From Bacillus pseudomycoides (lineage in GTDB: Bacteria; Bacillota; Bacilli; Bacillales; Bacillaceae_G), in NCBI RefSeq assembly GCF_022811845.1, contig NZ_CP064266.1, positions 3,658,001 to 3,722,000 on the forward strand: a stretch of 64,000 nt of DNA, given 5' to 3'. Made by a program: the position numbers and the translations under genes. Under the pieces are notes generated by a model. It worked only from the letters and a program-made list of their open reading frames with translations, ran no database searches and had not been told where the DNA came from. Every line of letters begins with the position of its first letter. The first letter of the stretch is position 1. Shown here one piece after another: positions 51,957 through 61,161 of the stretch.

Positions 51957-52213
51957 AGGAACACTCCTTTTTATATGAATTAGGCTTCATTTTTTGCTAT
52001 TCGTTAGTGCAGGATAAATTAAAAGCTTTGAGAAGGATTTCTTTATAGGCAATTCAGTTCATAGTTTTCATTTTAAAATAAATATAGAATAAGTTTGTTA
52101 AAGTATAGATGCTATTTTTAAAGAAATTCAGAAAAATGCATTACAGAAGAAAAAGTTGTAATGGTATACTTCATAACAACTGGTAATGATAACATGATAT
52201 ATAAATAATATAT

Positions 52214-52577
52214 TATGGAGAGGAATGTAGTTGTGGTGAAAAAGGATGTTACGAGCAAAGTGCATCAACTTCTGCACTTATTTGCCAATATAAAGAAGCA
52301 TCCAGGTTGCAAGGAATAGATGTAAACATAATAACAGATGAAGAAATTATAGAACGAATAAATAGCGTAGAGCAATTATCTAAAGATGTATATGAACAGT
52401 TTTTGCAGTGTGCATGGGACGGGATCGCTGAACAAGGTGAATCATTTTTAACGAAAATTCAAGAACAATTTTAACATAAAGTGATAAAACAAGACGAATA
52501 TTGTTCTAGCAGCGTTACACAATGATGCTGGTGTGTATGGAGCTTGTTATTTAGGGTTGAATCGCTGGGAGAGTTAG
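52214..52577 (+). pseudogene. ROK-family sugar kinase / repressor, C-terminal remnant
   Basis: One frame reads YGEECSCGEKGCYEQSASTS, then ALICQYKEA, the zinc-binding CxCGxxGCxE signature of ROK proteins, and continues to ...TKIQEQF before a stop at 52472-52474. A shifted frame then gives TNIVLAALHNDAGVYGACYLGLNRWES, the usual ROK C-terminus (LxNDAGxxGAAxLA), ending at 52577. The N-terminal half and a central piece are lost. A glucokinase- or fructokinase-like gene has decayed here, near the sugar importer ATPase gene. Confidence 0.75.
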
Positions 52578-52732
52578 ATAGGTTAAGGTGCTATGTAAGA
52601 GGAGAAGCCTCGTACAGAGGATTAGCACATTTGTTTTTCCTCAGTAAAAAATATTTTGTAAAATGCAATAAAAGCATGTTTTTTAATAGGAATAAGTAGA
52701 TTTCGAAAATCTAAAAAAATAAATATCTGAAG

Positions 52733-52776
52733 GAAACCCTCCTATGATCACTCAATCATAGGAGGTTTTCTTTTTG
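52733..52776 (+). terminator. Terminator-like hairpin
   Basis: GAAACCCTCCTATGAT pairs with ATCATAGGAGGTTTTC (one bulge), followed by TTTTTG. It lies downstream of the ROK remnant. Confidence 0.8.
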
Positions 52777-53151
52777 AAGGATTTGTCTAATTTTGTTGAA
52801 AAATATGACAGATAAACTAAATAAATAGGAAGGAAATTGACGGGAGTTTCGTCGAAGTTTACACAATGTCAGCAATTGAGCGAAGCTGATGGTATGGTGA
52901 GAAAATAATTAGTTAGTATGTTTTTTAGGCTTATTTTTTATAGAGGGGAGGATTTTTTTAAGAGGGGTAAAGAGTTTGGTCTTTGATTGTATTTCTGAAT
53001 TTTCATTTTTTATTTTAATTTTTAGCACTCATTTGTATATTTTATAATAGTTTTTTGATAAATTCACTGCACTTGCAGAGGATTCTTTTTTATGAAAGAA
53101 ACGTCAATTTTCTTCATATATATATACAAATTGGAGAAATGGGGGAGCGCT
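52771..53151 (+). promoter_or_regulatory. Leader of the yodT operon with a degenerate sigma-54-like element
   Basis: No gene is visible. At 53063-53077 TTCAC-TGCAC-TTGCA matches the sigma-54 consensus GGCAC-N5-TTGCA except that the critical -24 GG is TT. GGGGGAG at 53141-53147 is the ribosome site of yodT. Two purine-rich tracts (GAGGGGAGG, AGAGGGGTAAAG) lie near 52942-52970. The real promoter was not identified with confidence. Confidence 0.35.
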
Positions 53152-54462
53152 ATGCGCGATTACTTAATTAAGCCACTTGTTGGTCAGCCGTATCCAATGA
53201 TTTCACATGGAAAAGGTGTGTATTTGTATGATCAAAATGGTAATAAATATTTTGATGGTTCGTCAGGAGCGATTACGGCAGGTATCGGACATGGCGTAGC
53301 AGAGATTGCGGAAGTGATTAAAAAGCAGGCAGAGGAGATTGCTTTTGTGTATCGCTCACAGTTTACAAGTGAGCCAGCTGAGAAGTTAGCAAAGAAGTTA
53401 AGTGATTTAAGTGTAGGAGATTTGAACTGGAGCTTTTTCGTGAATAGCGGTACGGAAGCGAATGAAACGGCTATGAAAATTGCGATTCAGCATTTTCAAG
53501 AGCGCGGTATTCAAGGGAAACATAAAATTTTGTCACGCTGGATGAGTTATCACGGGATTACAATGGGAGCTTTATCAATGTCGGGGCACCCACTTCGCCG
53601 GCAGCGATTTGTATCTATTTTAGAAGACTATCCAACTGTACCAGCACCATATTGTTTCCGTTGTCCAGTACAAAAAGTATATCCAACTTGTCAGCTCTCT
53701 TGTGCGACCGAACTGGAACGGGCAATTGAGCGAATTGGTGCAGAACATATTGCGGCTTTTATAGCTGAACCGATTATTGGGGCTGCGGGCGGAGCCATTG
53801 TACCACCGAAAGAATATTATAAAGTGATTAAAGATATTTGTAGCCATTATGATATTTTATTTATTGCTGATGAGGTTATGACAGGTCTTGGACGTACTGG
53901 TGCATGGTTTGCGATGGAGCACTGGGGAGTGGAACCGGACATCATGACACTAGGAAAGGGCTTAGGTGCAGGTTATACACCGATGGCCGCGACGGTTGTG
54001 AGTGACCGTGTGATGGAACCGATTTTACGAGGATCGCGTTCTGTTATGAGCGGGCATACGCTTAGTGCAAATCCATTGTCAGCCGCGACAGCATTAGCGG
54101 TTATTGAATATATGGAGAAACATAACTTGCCTGAGAAAACAGCGGAAAAAGGAGAATATTTAATAAAAGGATTGCAGAAAGTTCAGCAGCAATCGACAAT
54201 TATTTCCGATGTGCGAGGAAAAGGATTACTGATCGGAGTAGAATTGCAACCGTTTACAAAAGCATCTGAGCTTATTTCAGTCGCAGCGAAAAATGGACTC
54301 CTTTTATATCAAGCTGTATCAGGACAGGCAGGAAAAGAAGATAGTGCGTTGCTTGTTGCACCGCCGATGACAACTACATATTCCGAGTTAGATGAATTAC
54401 TTGAGATTTTTGCAAAAAGTGTGGAAGAGATGATGCAAAAAGGGGGGCATAGTATCGCATGA
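53152..54462 (+). CDS. yodT: Class III aminotransferase of the lysine-degradation cluster
   Basis: The start chosen is ATG 53152 (MRDYLIKPLVGQPYP) after GGGGGAG; the open frame extends back without a ribosome site. The 436-residue PLP enzyme shows NSGTEANETAMKIA, IAEPIIGAAGGAIVPPKEYY, IADEVMTGLGRTG and the PLP lysine in MTLGKGLGAGYTPM. It is the first gene of the operon with yodS, yodR, yodQ and ablB. In the cluster it is expected to remove the remaining amino group of a beta-lysine-derived intermediate. The exact step is inferred. Confidence 0.85.
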   Translation: MRDYLIKPLVGQPYPMISHGKGVYLYDQNGNKYFDGSSGAITAGIGHGVAEIAEVIKKQAEEIAFVYRSQFTSEPAEKLAKKLSDLSVGDLNWSFFVNSGTEANETAMKIAIQHFQERGIQGKHKILSRWMSYHGITMGALSMSGHPLRRQRFVSILEDYPTVPAPYCFRCPVQKVYPTCQLSCATELERAIERIGAEHIAAFIAEPIIGAAGGAIVPPKEYYKVIKDICSHYDILFIADEVMTGLGRTGAWFAMEHWGVEPDIMTLGKGLGAGYTPMAATVVSDRVMEPILRGSRSVMSGHTLSANPLSAATALAVIEYMEKHNLPEKTAEKGEYLIKGLQKVQQQSTIISDVRGKGLLIGVELQPFTKASELISVAAKNGLLLYQAVSGQAGKEDSALLVAPPMTTTYSELDELLEIFAKSVEEMMQKGGHSIA

Positions 54463-55157
54463 CGACTATTACAAATACATTTGAAAAATTAAAAGCAATT
54501 GATGAAGTTATGTCATTTTTTCATGATGATATGACGTTAATGTTTGGAGGGTTTGGTGGGATTGGATCTCCTCCATCATTAATTCAAGCCATTGTAGAAA
54601 AAGGAATTACAAATTTACATTTAATTGGAAATGATACAGGGTTTCCGGATGTTGGGATTGGTCGTCTTGTAACAAAAGAAAGAGTGAAATCATTAATTAC
54701 TTCTCATATTGGTTCAAATCCAAATGCAGGAAGACAATTAAATGAAGGGCGATTACAAATTGAGTTTTCCCCTCAAGGGACGCTAGCAGAACGAATTCGC
54801 GCTGGTGGTGTTGGACTTGGCGGGATTCTCGTCGATGTCGGTGTTGATACGATTGTGGAGGAAGGAAAACGAACAGTCGAAATGAATGGAAAAACATATT
54901 TAGTGGAAACGGCTTTAACTGCAGAGGTATCGATTGTATATGCGAAAAAGGCGGATCCGTTTGGGAATCTTGTGTTTGATAAAAGTGCTCGTAACATGAA
55001 TCCACACGTTGCGATGGCTGGAGATATTACAATTGTTGAGGTTGAAGAAATCGTACCACTTGGAAGTTTAGATCCAGAGGAAATTGTTGTTCCAGGTGTT
55101 TTTGTAGATTATATCGTGCCGTCGGAAGGAGTGAATTGGAAATGGGTATGGGAGTAG
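54459..55157 (+). CDS. yodS: CoA-transferase subunit A
   Basis: The 232-residue protein starts at ATG 54459, overlapping the yodT stop as ATGA. The family I CoA-transferase alpha motif MFGGFGGIGSPPSLIQAI lies at about residues 28-45, and AGGVGLGGILVDVGVDTIVEEGK follows later. With YodR it should transfer CoA between a short-chain acyl-CoA (for example acetoacetyl- or acetyl-CoA) and the keto acid intermediate of beta-lysine breakdown. Paired, overlapping subunit genes fit a heteromeric enzyme. Confidence 0.87.
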   Translation: MTTITNTFEKLKAIDEVMSFFHDDMTLMFGGFGGIGSPPSLIQAIVEKGITNLHLIGNDTGFPDVGIGRLVTKERVKSLITSHIGSNPNAGRQLNEGRLQIEFSPQGTLAERIRAGGVGLGGILVDVGVDTIVEEGKRTVEMNGKTYLVETALTAEVSIVYAKKADPFGNLVFDKSARNMNPHVAMAGDITIVEVEEIVPLGSLDPEEIVVPGVFVDYIVPSEGVNWKWVWE

Positions 55158-55804
55158 AAGTTAGAGATAAGATTGCAAGACGTGCTGCGAAAGAGATTCA
55201 AAATGGAATGATTGTAAATTTAGGGATTGGTATTCCTTCTCTTGTACCTAACCATCTGCCTGAAGATATACATGTTATGTTTCATGCTGAAAATGGCATC
55301 GTTGGAATGGGCCCAACGCCAAGTAAAGGAAATGAAGATGCAAACTTGTGTAATGCGGCTGGATTGCCGACGTCACTCATTACAGGAGCAAGTTATTTTG
55401 ACAGCTGCATAGCATTTGGGATGATTCGAAAAGGGTTACTTGATGTAACTATACTTGGTTCACTACAAGTAAGTGCAAAAGGTGATTTAGCAAATTGGAT
55501 TGTTCCAGGGAAACGTGTTCCTGGTATTGGCGGGGCGATGGATTTAGCGCAAAAAGCAAAACGGGTCGTTGTGGTGATGAACCATGTTGATAAGTATGGA
55601 AATGCAAAAGTTGTTTCAGAATGTACACTTCCATTAACGTCGAAAAGGTGTGTAGATTTAATTATTACAGATATGGCTGTAATGGAAGTTACTTCTGAAG
55701 GTTTAGTACTTCAAGAATTAATGAGCCCTTATACAGTAGAGGATGTAAAACGAAATACGGCGGCATCTTTTCATGTGAGTTCTAATTTACTAGTGATTGA
55801 ATGA
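55142..55804 (+). CDS. yodR: CoA-transferase subunit B
   Basis: ATG 55142 after GGAAGGAG is preferred over TTG 55136; either overlaps yodS. The 220-residue protein has VNLGIGIPSLVPNHLP and the catalytic glutamate motif ENG in MFHAENGIVGMGP (about residue 53), as in 3-oxoacid CoA-transferase beta subunits, plus GGAMDLAQKAKRVVVVMNH. It forms the active enzyme with YodS. Its stop overlaps the first possible codon of the next gene. Confidence 0.87.
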   Translation: MGMGVEVRDKIARRAAKEIQNGMIVNLGIGIPSLVPNHLPEDIHVMFHAENGIVGMGPTPSKGNEDANLCNAAGLPTSLITGASYFDSCIAFGMIRKGLLDVTILGSLQVSAKGDLANWIVPGKRVPGIGGAMDLAQKAKRVVVVMNHVDKYGNAKVVSECTLPLTSKRCVDLIITDMAVMEVTSEGLVLQELMSPYTVEDVKRNTAASFHVSSNLLVIE

Positions 55805-55818
55805 GAGGAGCTAACAAT

Positions 55819-57087
55819 ATGGAGCAATTAAAGAAACAAGTATGTGATTATATTGAAAGTCATGAAGGAGAAAGTGTAAAGTTCTTAAAACGATTAATTC
55901 AAGAAAAAAGTGTATCTGGAGATGAGAGCGGTGCGCAAGCAATCGTCATTGAAAAACTACGTGAATTAGGTTTAGATCTCGATATTTGGGAGCCTTCTTT
56001 TACAAAAATGAAAGATCATCCTTATTTTGTATCTCCAAGAATGAACTTTTCAGATAGTCCAAATATTGTTGCGACGTTAAAAGGAAGCGGCGATGGAAAA
56101 TCGATGATTTTAAATGGACACATTGATGTTGTACCAGAAGGTGATGTGGATCAGTGGGAACACCATCCATATAGTGGTGAAAAAGTAGGGAATCGCATAT
56201 ACGGTCGTGGAACAACGGATATGAAGGGTGGAAATGTGGCTCTTATGCTAGCAATGGAAGCAATTATAGAGCTAGGTATTGAATTAAAAGGAGATATTTA
56301 TTTTCAAAGTGTCATAGAAGAAGAGAGCGGCGGAGCAGGTACTTTAGCAGCAATTTTACGAGGCTATAAGGCAGATGGGGTTATTATTCCAGAACCTACA
56401 AATATGAAATTTTTTCCGAAACAGCAAGGTTCAATGTGGTTTCGCCTACATGTAAAAGGAAAGGCGGCACATGGTGGTACACGTTATGAAGGAGTAAGTG
56501 CGATTGAAAAATGCATGTTTGTCATTGAGCATTTGAGACAATTAGAACAGAAAAGAAATGAACGAATTACAGATCCATTATATAAAGAAATTCCAATCCC
56601 TGTTCCAATCAATGTTGGGAAAATTGAAGGTGGTAGCTGGCCAAGTTCTGTACCAGATTCATTGATTTTAGAAGGGAGATGTGGAGTTGCGCCGAATGAG
56701 ACTATGGAGGCGGTAAAAGAGGAATTTGAAAATTGGATAGGACAATTAAAGAATGTAGATCCTTGGTTCGAAGAATATCCAGTAGAGGTAGAATGGTTTG
56801 GAGCAAGATGGGTCCCAGGTGAGTTAGAAGAGGATCATGCGCTCATTACAACACTTCAAGATAATTTTGCTCAAATTGAGGGAAGAAGTCCAATTATAGA
56901 AGCTTCACCGTGGGGAACAGATGGTGGTTTATTTACACAAATCGCAGAGATACCAACTATCGTATTCGGACCAGGAGAGACAAAAGTTGCACACTATCCA
57001 AATGAATATATTGAAGTGGATAAAATGATTGCCGCAGCAAAAATTATTGCATGTACATTACTAGACTGGTGTGAGGTGAAAAGATGA
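55819..57087 (+). CDS. yodQ: M20-family deacylase (ArgE/DapE type)
   Basis: The start chosen is ATG 55819, eight bases after GAGGAG (55805-55810). The 422-residue metalloenzyme carries the M20 pattern: His in LNGHIDVVPEGD, bridging Asp in GRGTTDMKGG, general base Glu and ligand Glu in VIEEESGGAGT, and a late His in VAHYPNEYIE. The dimerisation domain lies in the middle (about 190-310). In this cluster it probably removes the acetyl group put on beta-lysine by AblB, or acts on a related amide. The stop overlaps the ablB start. Confidence 0.85.
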   Translation: MEQLKKQVCDYIESHEGESVKFLKRLIQEKSVSGDESGAQAIVIEKLRELGLDLDIWEPSFTKMKDHPYFVSPRMNFSDSPNIVATLKGSGDGKSMILNGHIDVVPEGDVDQWEHHPYSGEKVGNRIYGRGTTDMKGGNVALMLAMEAIIELGIELKGDIYFQSVIEEESGGAGTLAAILRGYKADGVIIPEPTNMKFFPKQQGSMWFRLHVKGKAAHGGTRYEGVSAIEKCMFVIEHLRQLEQKRNERITDPLYKEIPIPVPINVGKIEGGSWPSSVPDSLILEGRCGVAPNETMEAVKEEFENWIGQLKNVDPWFEEYPVEVEWFGARWVPGELEEDHALITTLQDNFAQIEGRSPIIEASPWGTDGGLFTQIAEIPTIVFGPGETKVAHYPNEYIEVDKMIAAAKIIACTLLDWCEVKR

Positions 57088-57938
57088 AATATTATGAATC
57101 ATTTAAAGAGCAGACAAACTACTATACTGTAGAAGGAGCGCTAGATTATTTTAACAAACGTATTAGGGTAGACCATTATACAGGAAATGTAGACAGTCTT
57201 GTGCAAAAAATAGAAGAGTTAGCAGAGAAGCATTCTTTCACCAAATGTATTATAAAAGGAAAGGGAGAGCATGTTTCGGCGTGGCTCTCTTTTGGCTTTT
57301 TATTAGAAGCAACGATTCCACATTATTTTCAAGGACATGATGCGTACTTTTTCGTAAAATATCGTGATGATGAAAGACGAAATAGTATCCAGTGGATTGA
57401 TGAGGATCGCATTATAGATGGTGTCAGGGGAAAGGAAGTGAAGGAGAAACAAGTTCCTGAGAAATTTGTCTTGCGAAAAGCGACAGAGGCAGATGCAGAA
57501 GAATTGGCGAGTGTATTTGGGCAAGTGTTTGAAATTTATCCAACACCGTTAAATGAAGCGGACTATATTGTTCAAACAATGAAGGAAGATACAATTTATT
57601 ATGTGTATGAATCAGAGGGGCGTATTATTAGTACTGCTTCAGCAGAAATGAATGTAAAAGAAGGTAATGCAGAATTAACGAATTGTGCAACGTTACCTGA
57701 ATATCGAAAACATGGATTTATGAAAAGTCTACTTATTAAGTTAGAAGAAGAATTACAAGAGAGAGCAATCTTTTGTTCTTACACAATTGCCCGTTCGCTT
57801 TCATTTGGAATGAACGCAGCTTTTCATCAGCTAGGATATACATATACAGGAAGACTAGCAAATAATTGTTACATTTTTGATAAATTAGAAGATATGAATG
57901 TATGGGTAAAGGATTTATCACACATGAATGGGCAGTAA
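57084..57938 (+). CDS. ablB: Beta-lysine N-acetyltransferase
   Basis: The 284-residue protein has an AblB-type N-terminal domain (RIRVDHYTGNVDSLVQKIEE...FTKCIIKGKGEHVSAWLSFGFLLEATIPHYFQGHDAYFFVKY) and a C-terminal GNAT domain with NCATLPEYRKHGFMKSLLIKLEEELQ. AblB acetylates beta-lysine made by lysine 2,3-aminomutase (KamA/AblA); in archaea the product is an osmolyte. Here the accompanying deacylase, CoA-transferase and aminotransferase genes point to catabolism instead. ATG 57084 overlaps yodQ by four bases. Confidence 0.88.
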   Translation: MKYYESFKEQTNYYTVEGALDYFNKRIRVDHYTGNVDSLVQKIEELAEKHSFTKCIIKGKGEHVSAWLSFGFLLEATIPHYFQGHDAYFFVKYRDDERRNSIQWIDEDRIIDGVRGKEVKEKQVPEKFVLRKATEADAEELASVFGQVFEIYPTPLNEADYIVQTMKEDTIYYVYESEGRIISTASAEMNVKEGNAELTNCATLPEYRKHGFMKSLLIKLEEELQERAIFCSYTIARSLSFGMNAAFHQLGYTYTGRLANNCYIFDKLEDMNVWVKDLSHMNGQ

Positions 57939-57976
57939 CTTCTTCAATTGAAAGTTAAGAATGCCTGTTTGTTGTG

Positions 57977-58010
57977 GTCTAATAATCAGTGGGGATAAAG
58001 CCACCCATTA
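57977..58010 (+). repeat. Fragment of the TAATCAGTGGGG dispersed repeat
   Basis: GTCTAATAATCAGTGGGG followed by CCACCC matches the segment at 30755-30785. It lies between ablB and kamR. Confidence 0.45.
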
Positions 58011-58103
58011 TCACTTGATGGCGAGAAAACAATGATATGAAATAAATAAAAAAGTAGAACAGAATCACAATGCTTATAATCGCACACAGGGATGCTGAAA
58101 ATC

Positions 58104-58119
58104 CGGCATATAATTTGCT
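58104..58119 (+). promoter_or_regulatory. Possible sigma-54 promoter before kamR
   Basis: CGGCAT-ATAAT-TTGCT has the essential GG (58105-58106) and GC (58117-58118) ten bases apart. The start of transcription would fall near 58130, leaving a leader of about 17 bases that begins with the ribosome site. This tight spacing makes the assignment less certain than the site before kamA. Confidence 0.45.
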
Positions 58120-58146
58120 GGATTTTTGGCAAGAGGGGGGATGACA

Positions 58147-59532
58147 ATGCTAGCAGTTTCGACACAAGAAGTCATTGAGGCGATTTTGGGCAGTATTGAT
58201 GAAGCGATTCATGCAGTGGATGAAAATGGTATTACAATTTTTTATAATACTGTTGCTGCAAAACATGATGGATCAAAGATTGAGAATGTATTAGGAAAGC
58301 ATTTATTAGAAGCATTCCCATCCTTATCAAGGGAAACGAGTACACTTATGAAAGTTTTAGATACAAAAAAGCCGATTTTGCATCAAGTGCAACGATATCA
58401 AAATTTAAATGGTGAAGATGTTTGTACTGTAAATACGACATTACCTATTTTTATAGAGGATAAAATTGCCGGTGCTGTTGAAATTGCAAAAGATTACTCG
58501 ACGATTCAAAAATTAACTAATACAATTGTTGATTTACAATCGAAAATGAAACGATCTTCTAGGAAGAAGGTAACAAAAAAACACGTTGCCTTTAATACAA
58601 TTGTGACGGAAGATTCACGCTTTAAACAAACAAAAGATTTGGCACAAAAGGTGGCTCCAACAGAAGCAAATGTTTTAATTTATGGAGAGACAGGAACTGG
58701 AAAAGAACTATTTGTACAAGCGATTCATGAGGCTTCAAACCGTAAAAATAAACCGTTTATTGCCCAAAACTGTGCAGCTCTTCCAGAATCTCTTTTAGAG
58801 AGTTTATTATTCGGGACAACTAAAGGGAGTTACACTGGAGCTATTGAACGTGCGGGGTTATTTGAACTTGCAGATGGAGGGACATTATTTTTAGACGAAT
58901 TAAATTCGATGCCCCTTGATCTACAAGCAAAAATGCTTCGAGCGTTAGAAGATGGGGTGATTCGTCGCATAGGGGATAGCAAGACGAGAAAAGTAGATGT
59001 TCGCGTAATTACGGCGATGAATCAACCTCCAGAAGTATGTTTACGTGAAAATAAAATTCGGACTGATTTATATTATCGTTTAAATGTATTTTCGTTATAT
59101 ATTCCACCGCTTCGTGAGCGAAAAGAAGACGTATTATTATTAGCATCTTACTTTTTAAGAGACTATAACAAAGAATATAAAAAACAGGTGCTCCATATGG
59201 ATCATGAGACGAAAGAAAGATTGTTAGCGTATCATTGGCCTGGGAATGTAAGAGAGTTAAAACATACTATGGAACACGCTGTAATTATTGCCGAAGGAAG
59301 TTCCTTAACGGTTAATTGTTTACCACGAGCATTTCGAAAAGAAGCAGATCCAAAGAAAAAGAAGAAATGTATTCTTCCGTTACGGGAGGCCCTTCATCAA
59401 ACAGAAAAAGAATTAATTGATCGAGCGTTAATGGAAACGGATGGGAATGTTTTGCAAGCTGCTAAATTATTAGGTATTCCAAGACAAACGTTACAATATA
59501 AATTAAATAAGTATGACAAAACCGCCGAATAA
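58147..59532 (+). CDS. kamR: Sigma-54-dependent transcriptional activator
   Basis: The start chosen is ATG 58147, seven bases after the G6 tract (58135-58140). The 461-residue protein has an N-terminal PAS domain (about 5-115), the AAA+ domain with Walker A GETGTGKE (180-187), the sigma-54 contact loop GSYTGA (227-232; GAFTGA in most) and Walker B TLFLDE, and a Fis-type HTH at the end (VLQAAKLLGIPRQTLQYKL). It lies between the yod operon and kamA, both lysine-degradation units. A sigma-54 promoter precedes kamA, so kamA is the obvious target. The PAS domain probably senses a lysine metabolite. Confidence 0.9.
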   Translation: MLAVSTQEVIEAILGSIDEAIHAVDENGITIFYNTVAAKHDGSKIENVLGKHLLEAFPSLSRETSTLMKVLDTKKPILHQVQRYQNLNGEDVCTVNTTLPIFIEDKIAGAVEIAKDYSTIQKLTNTIVDLQSKMKRSSRKKVTKKHVAFNTIVTEDSRFKQTKDLAQKVAPTEANVLIYGETGTGKELFVQAIHEASNRKNKPFIAQNCAALPESLLESLLFGTTKGSYTGAIERAGLFELADGGTLFLDELNSMPLDLQAKMLRALEDGVIRRIGDSKTRKVDVRVITAMNQPPEVCLRENKIRTDLYYRLNVFSLYIPPLRERKEDVLLLASYFLRDYNKEYKKQVLHMDHETKERLLAYHWPGNVRELKHTMEHAVIIAEGSSLTVNCLPRAFRKEADPKKKKKCILPLREALHQTEKELIDRALMETDGNVLQAAKLLGIPRQTLQYKLNKYDKTAE

Positions 59533-59546
59533 TCGGCGGTTTTTGT
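59518..59546 (+). terminator. Rho-independent terminator of kamR
   Basis: AAAACCGCCGA / TCGGCGGTTTT with a four-base loop; the left arm overlaps the last codons of kamR. Confidence 0.85.
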
Positions 59547-59688
59547 GTGTTTGCACCAATAAAAGAGCGTTTACATATAAAGAAAGTAATGAATATTGTA
59601 TCGAATAGAGCACCATTTAAAATAAGAAAAAATATTTTCCCCATATATAATAGGGTATCTTTCGTCATGACTTATTGAAAATGTAGAA

Positions 59689-59705
59689 TTGGCATAATTA
59701 TTGCT
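59689..59705 (+). promoter_or_regulatory. Sigma-54 (-24/-12) promoter of kamA
   Basis: TTGGCATAATTATTGCT matches the consensus TTGGCAC-N4-TTGCW, with GG at 59691-59692 and GC at 59703-59704 exactly ten bases apart. It is 38 bases before the kamA start. The activator gene kamR ends about 160 bases upstream, leaving room for an activator site between. Confidence 0.85.
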
Positions 59706-59742
59706 TATATAAATGGTGAGCGTAAAAAAAGGGGGAATAGCA

Positions 59743-61161
59743 ATGTTACATGATGTATACAAACCAAATCGTCACTGGAAAGATATCGAATTATGGAAAG
59801 ATGTTACCGAAGAGCAATGGAATGATTGGGTTTGGCAATTAACGAATACGATTAAAACGTTAGATGATTTAAAGAAAGTAATCAATTTAACACCAGAAGA
59901 AGAAGAAGGTGTTAAAATTTCAACGAAAACGATTCCGTTAAATATTACACCGTACTATGCTTCTCTTATGAATCCTGATGATCCACGCTGTCCGATTCGG
60001 ATGCAGTCTGTACCGATTTCGGAAGAGTTATATAAAACAAAATATGATTTAGAAGATCCTCTTCATGAAGATGAAGATTCGCCAGTTCCAGGTTTAACAC
60101 ATCGTTATCCAGACCGCGTGTTATTTCTAGTAACAAATCAATGTTCTATGTATTGTCGCTATTGTACACGTCGTCGTTTTAGTGGACAAATTGGAATGGG
60201 TGTTCCGAAAAAACAACTAGACGATGCAATTGCTTACATTAGTGAAACACCACAAGTACGTGATGTTTTAATCTCTGGCGGTGATGGTCTTCTTATTAAT
60301 GATAAAATTTTAGAGTACGTATTAAAGAACTTACGAGCAATTCCGCATGTGGAAATTATCCGTATTGGAACGAGAGCCCCAGTTGTATTTCCACAACGTA
60401 TTACAGAAAATCTATGTAATATTATTAAAAAATATCACCCAGTATGGTTAAATACGCATTTTAATACTTCTATTGAAATTACAGAAGAGTCAAAACTAGC
60501 ATGTGAAATGCTTGCGAATGCAGGTGTTCCAGTAGGAAACCAAGCAGTTATTTTAGCTGGAATTAACGACAGTGTACCAATCATGAAAAAGCTGATGCAT
60601 GATTTAGTGAAAATTCGCGTTCGTCCGTATTATATTTATCAATGTGATTTATCGGAAGGTATCGGTCACTTCCGTGCTCCAGTTTCCAAAGGACTAGAAA
60701 TCATTGAGGGATTACGTGGACATACTTCTGGTTATGCTGTTCCGACGTTCGTTGTTGATGCTCCAGGTGGAGGCGGAAAGATTGCCCTTCAGCCAAACTA
60801 CTTAATTTCACAAAGTGCGGATAAAGTTGTACTACGTAACTTTGAAGGGGTTATTACAACGTATCCAGAACCAGAAAATTATGTGCCAGGAAGAGCGGAA
60901 GGGTACTTTAAAGAAATCTACCCAACATACGAAGAGAAGCGTTCAGATATTGGTGTAGCTGGATTGATGAGTGATAAGAAATTCAATCTTGTTCCGGATG
61001 ACCTGCAGCGCATGAATCGCCGTAAAGATTATGAAACAAATGACGAACATGCTTCTTTAAAAGATAAGCGTGATAAGCGTGATCAATTAAAAGATAAAAA
61101 ATATCAAGCGCAAATGGCGAAATTAGAAGAGAATAAAAAAGCTGAGGGTGACGCAGTATGA
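59743..61161 (+). CDS. kamA: L-lysine 2,3-aminomutase
   Basis: The start chosen is ATG 59743 (MLHDVYKPNRHWKDIEL) after AAGGGGGAA; an upstream in-frame ATG near 59713 overlaps the predicted transcription start. The 472-residue radical SAM/PLP enzyme has the cluster motif C134-SMY-C138-RY-C141 and the PLP lysine K346 in DAPGGGGKIAL. It converts L-lysine to L-beta-lysine using S-adenosylmethionine. The C-terminal tail (about 430-472) is highly charged, with KDKRDKRDQLKDKKYQ repeats. It is the first step of the pathway encoded by the neighbouring yod genes. Confidence 0.95.
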   Translation: MLHDVYKPNRHWKDIELWKDVTEEQWNDWVWQLTNTIKTLDDLKKVINLTPEEEEGVKISTKTIPLNITPYYASLMNPDDPRCPIRMQSVPISEELYKTKYDLEDPLHEDEDSPVPGLTHRYPDRVLFLVTNQCSMYCRYCTRRRFSGQIGMGVPKKQLDDAIAYISETPQVRDVLISGGDGLLINDKILEYVLKNLRAIPHVEIIRIGTRAPVVFPQRITENLCNIIKKYHPVWLNTHFNTSIEITEESKLACEMLANAGVPVGNQAVILAGINDSVPIMKKLMHDLVKIRVRPYYIYQCDLSEGIGHFRAPVSKGLEIIEGLRGHTSGYAVPTFVVDAPGGGGKIALQPNYLISQSADKVVLRNFEGVITTYPEPENYVPGRAEGYFKEIYPTYEEKRSDIGVAGLMSDKKFNLVPDDLQRMNRRKDYETNDEHASLKDKRDKRDQLKDKKYQAQMAKLEENKKAEGDAV

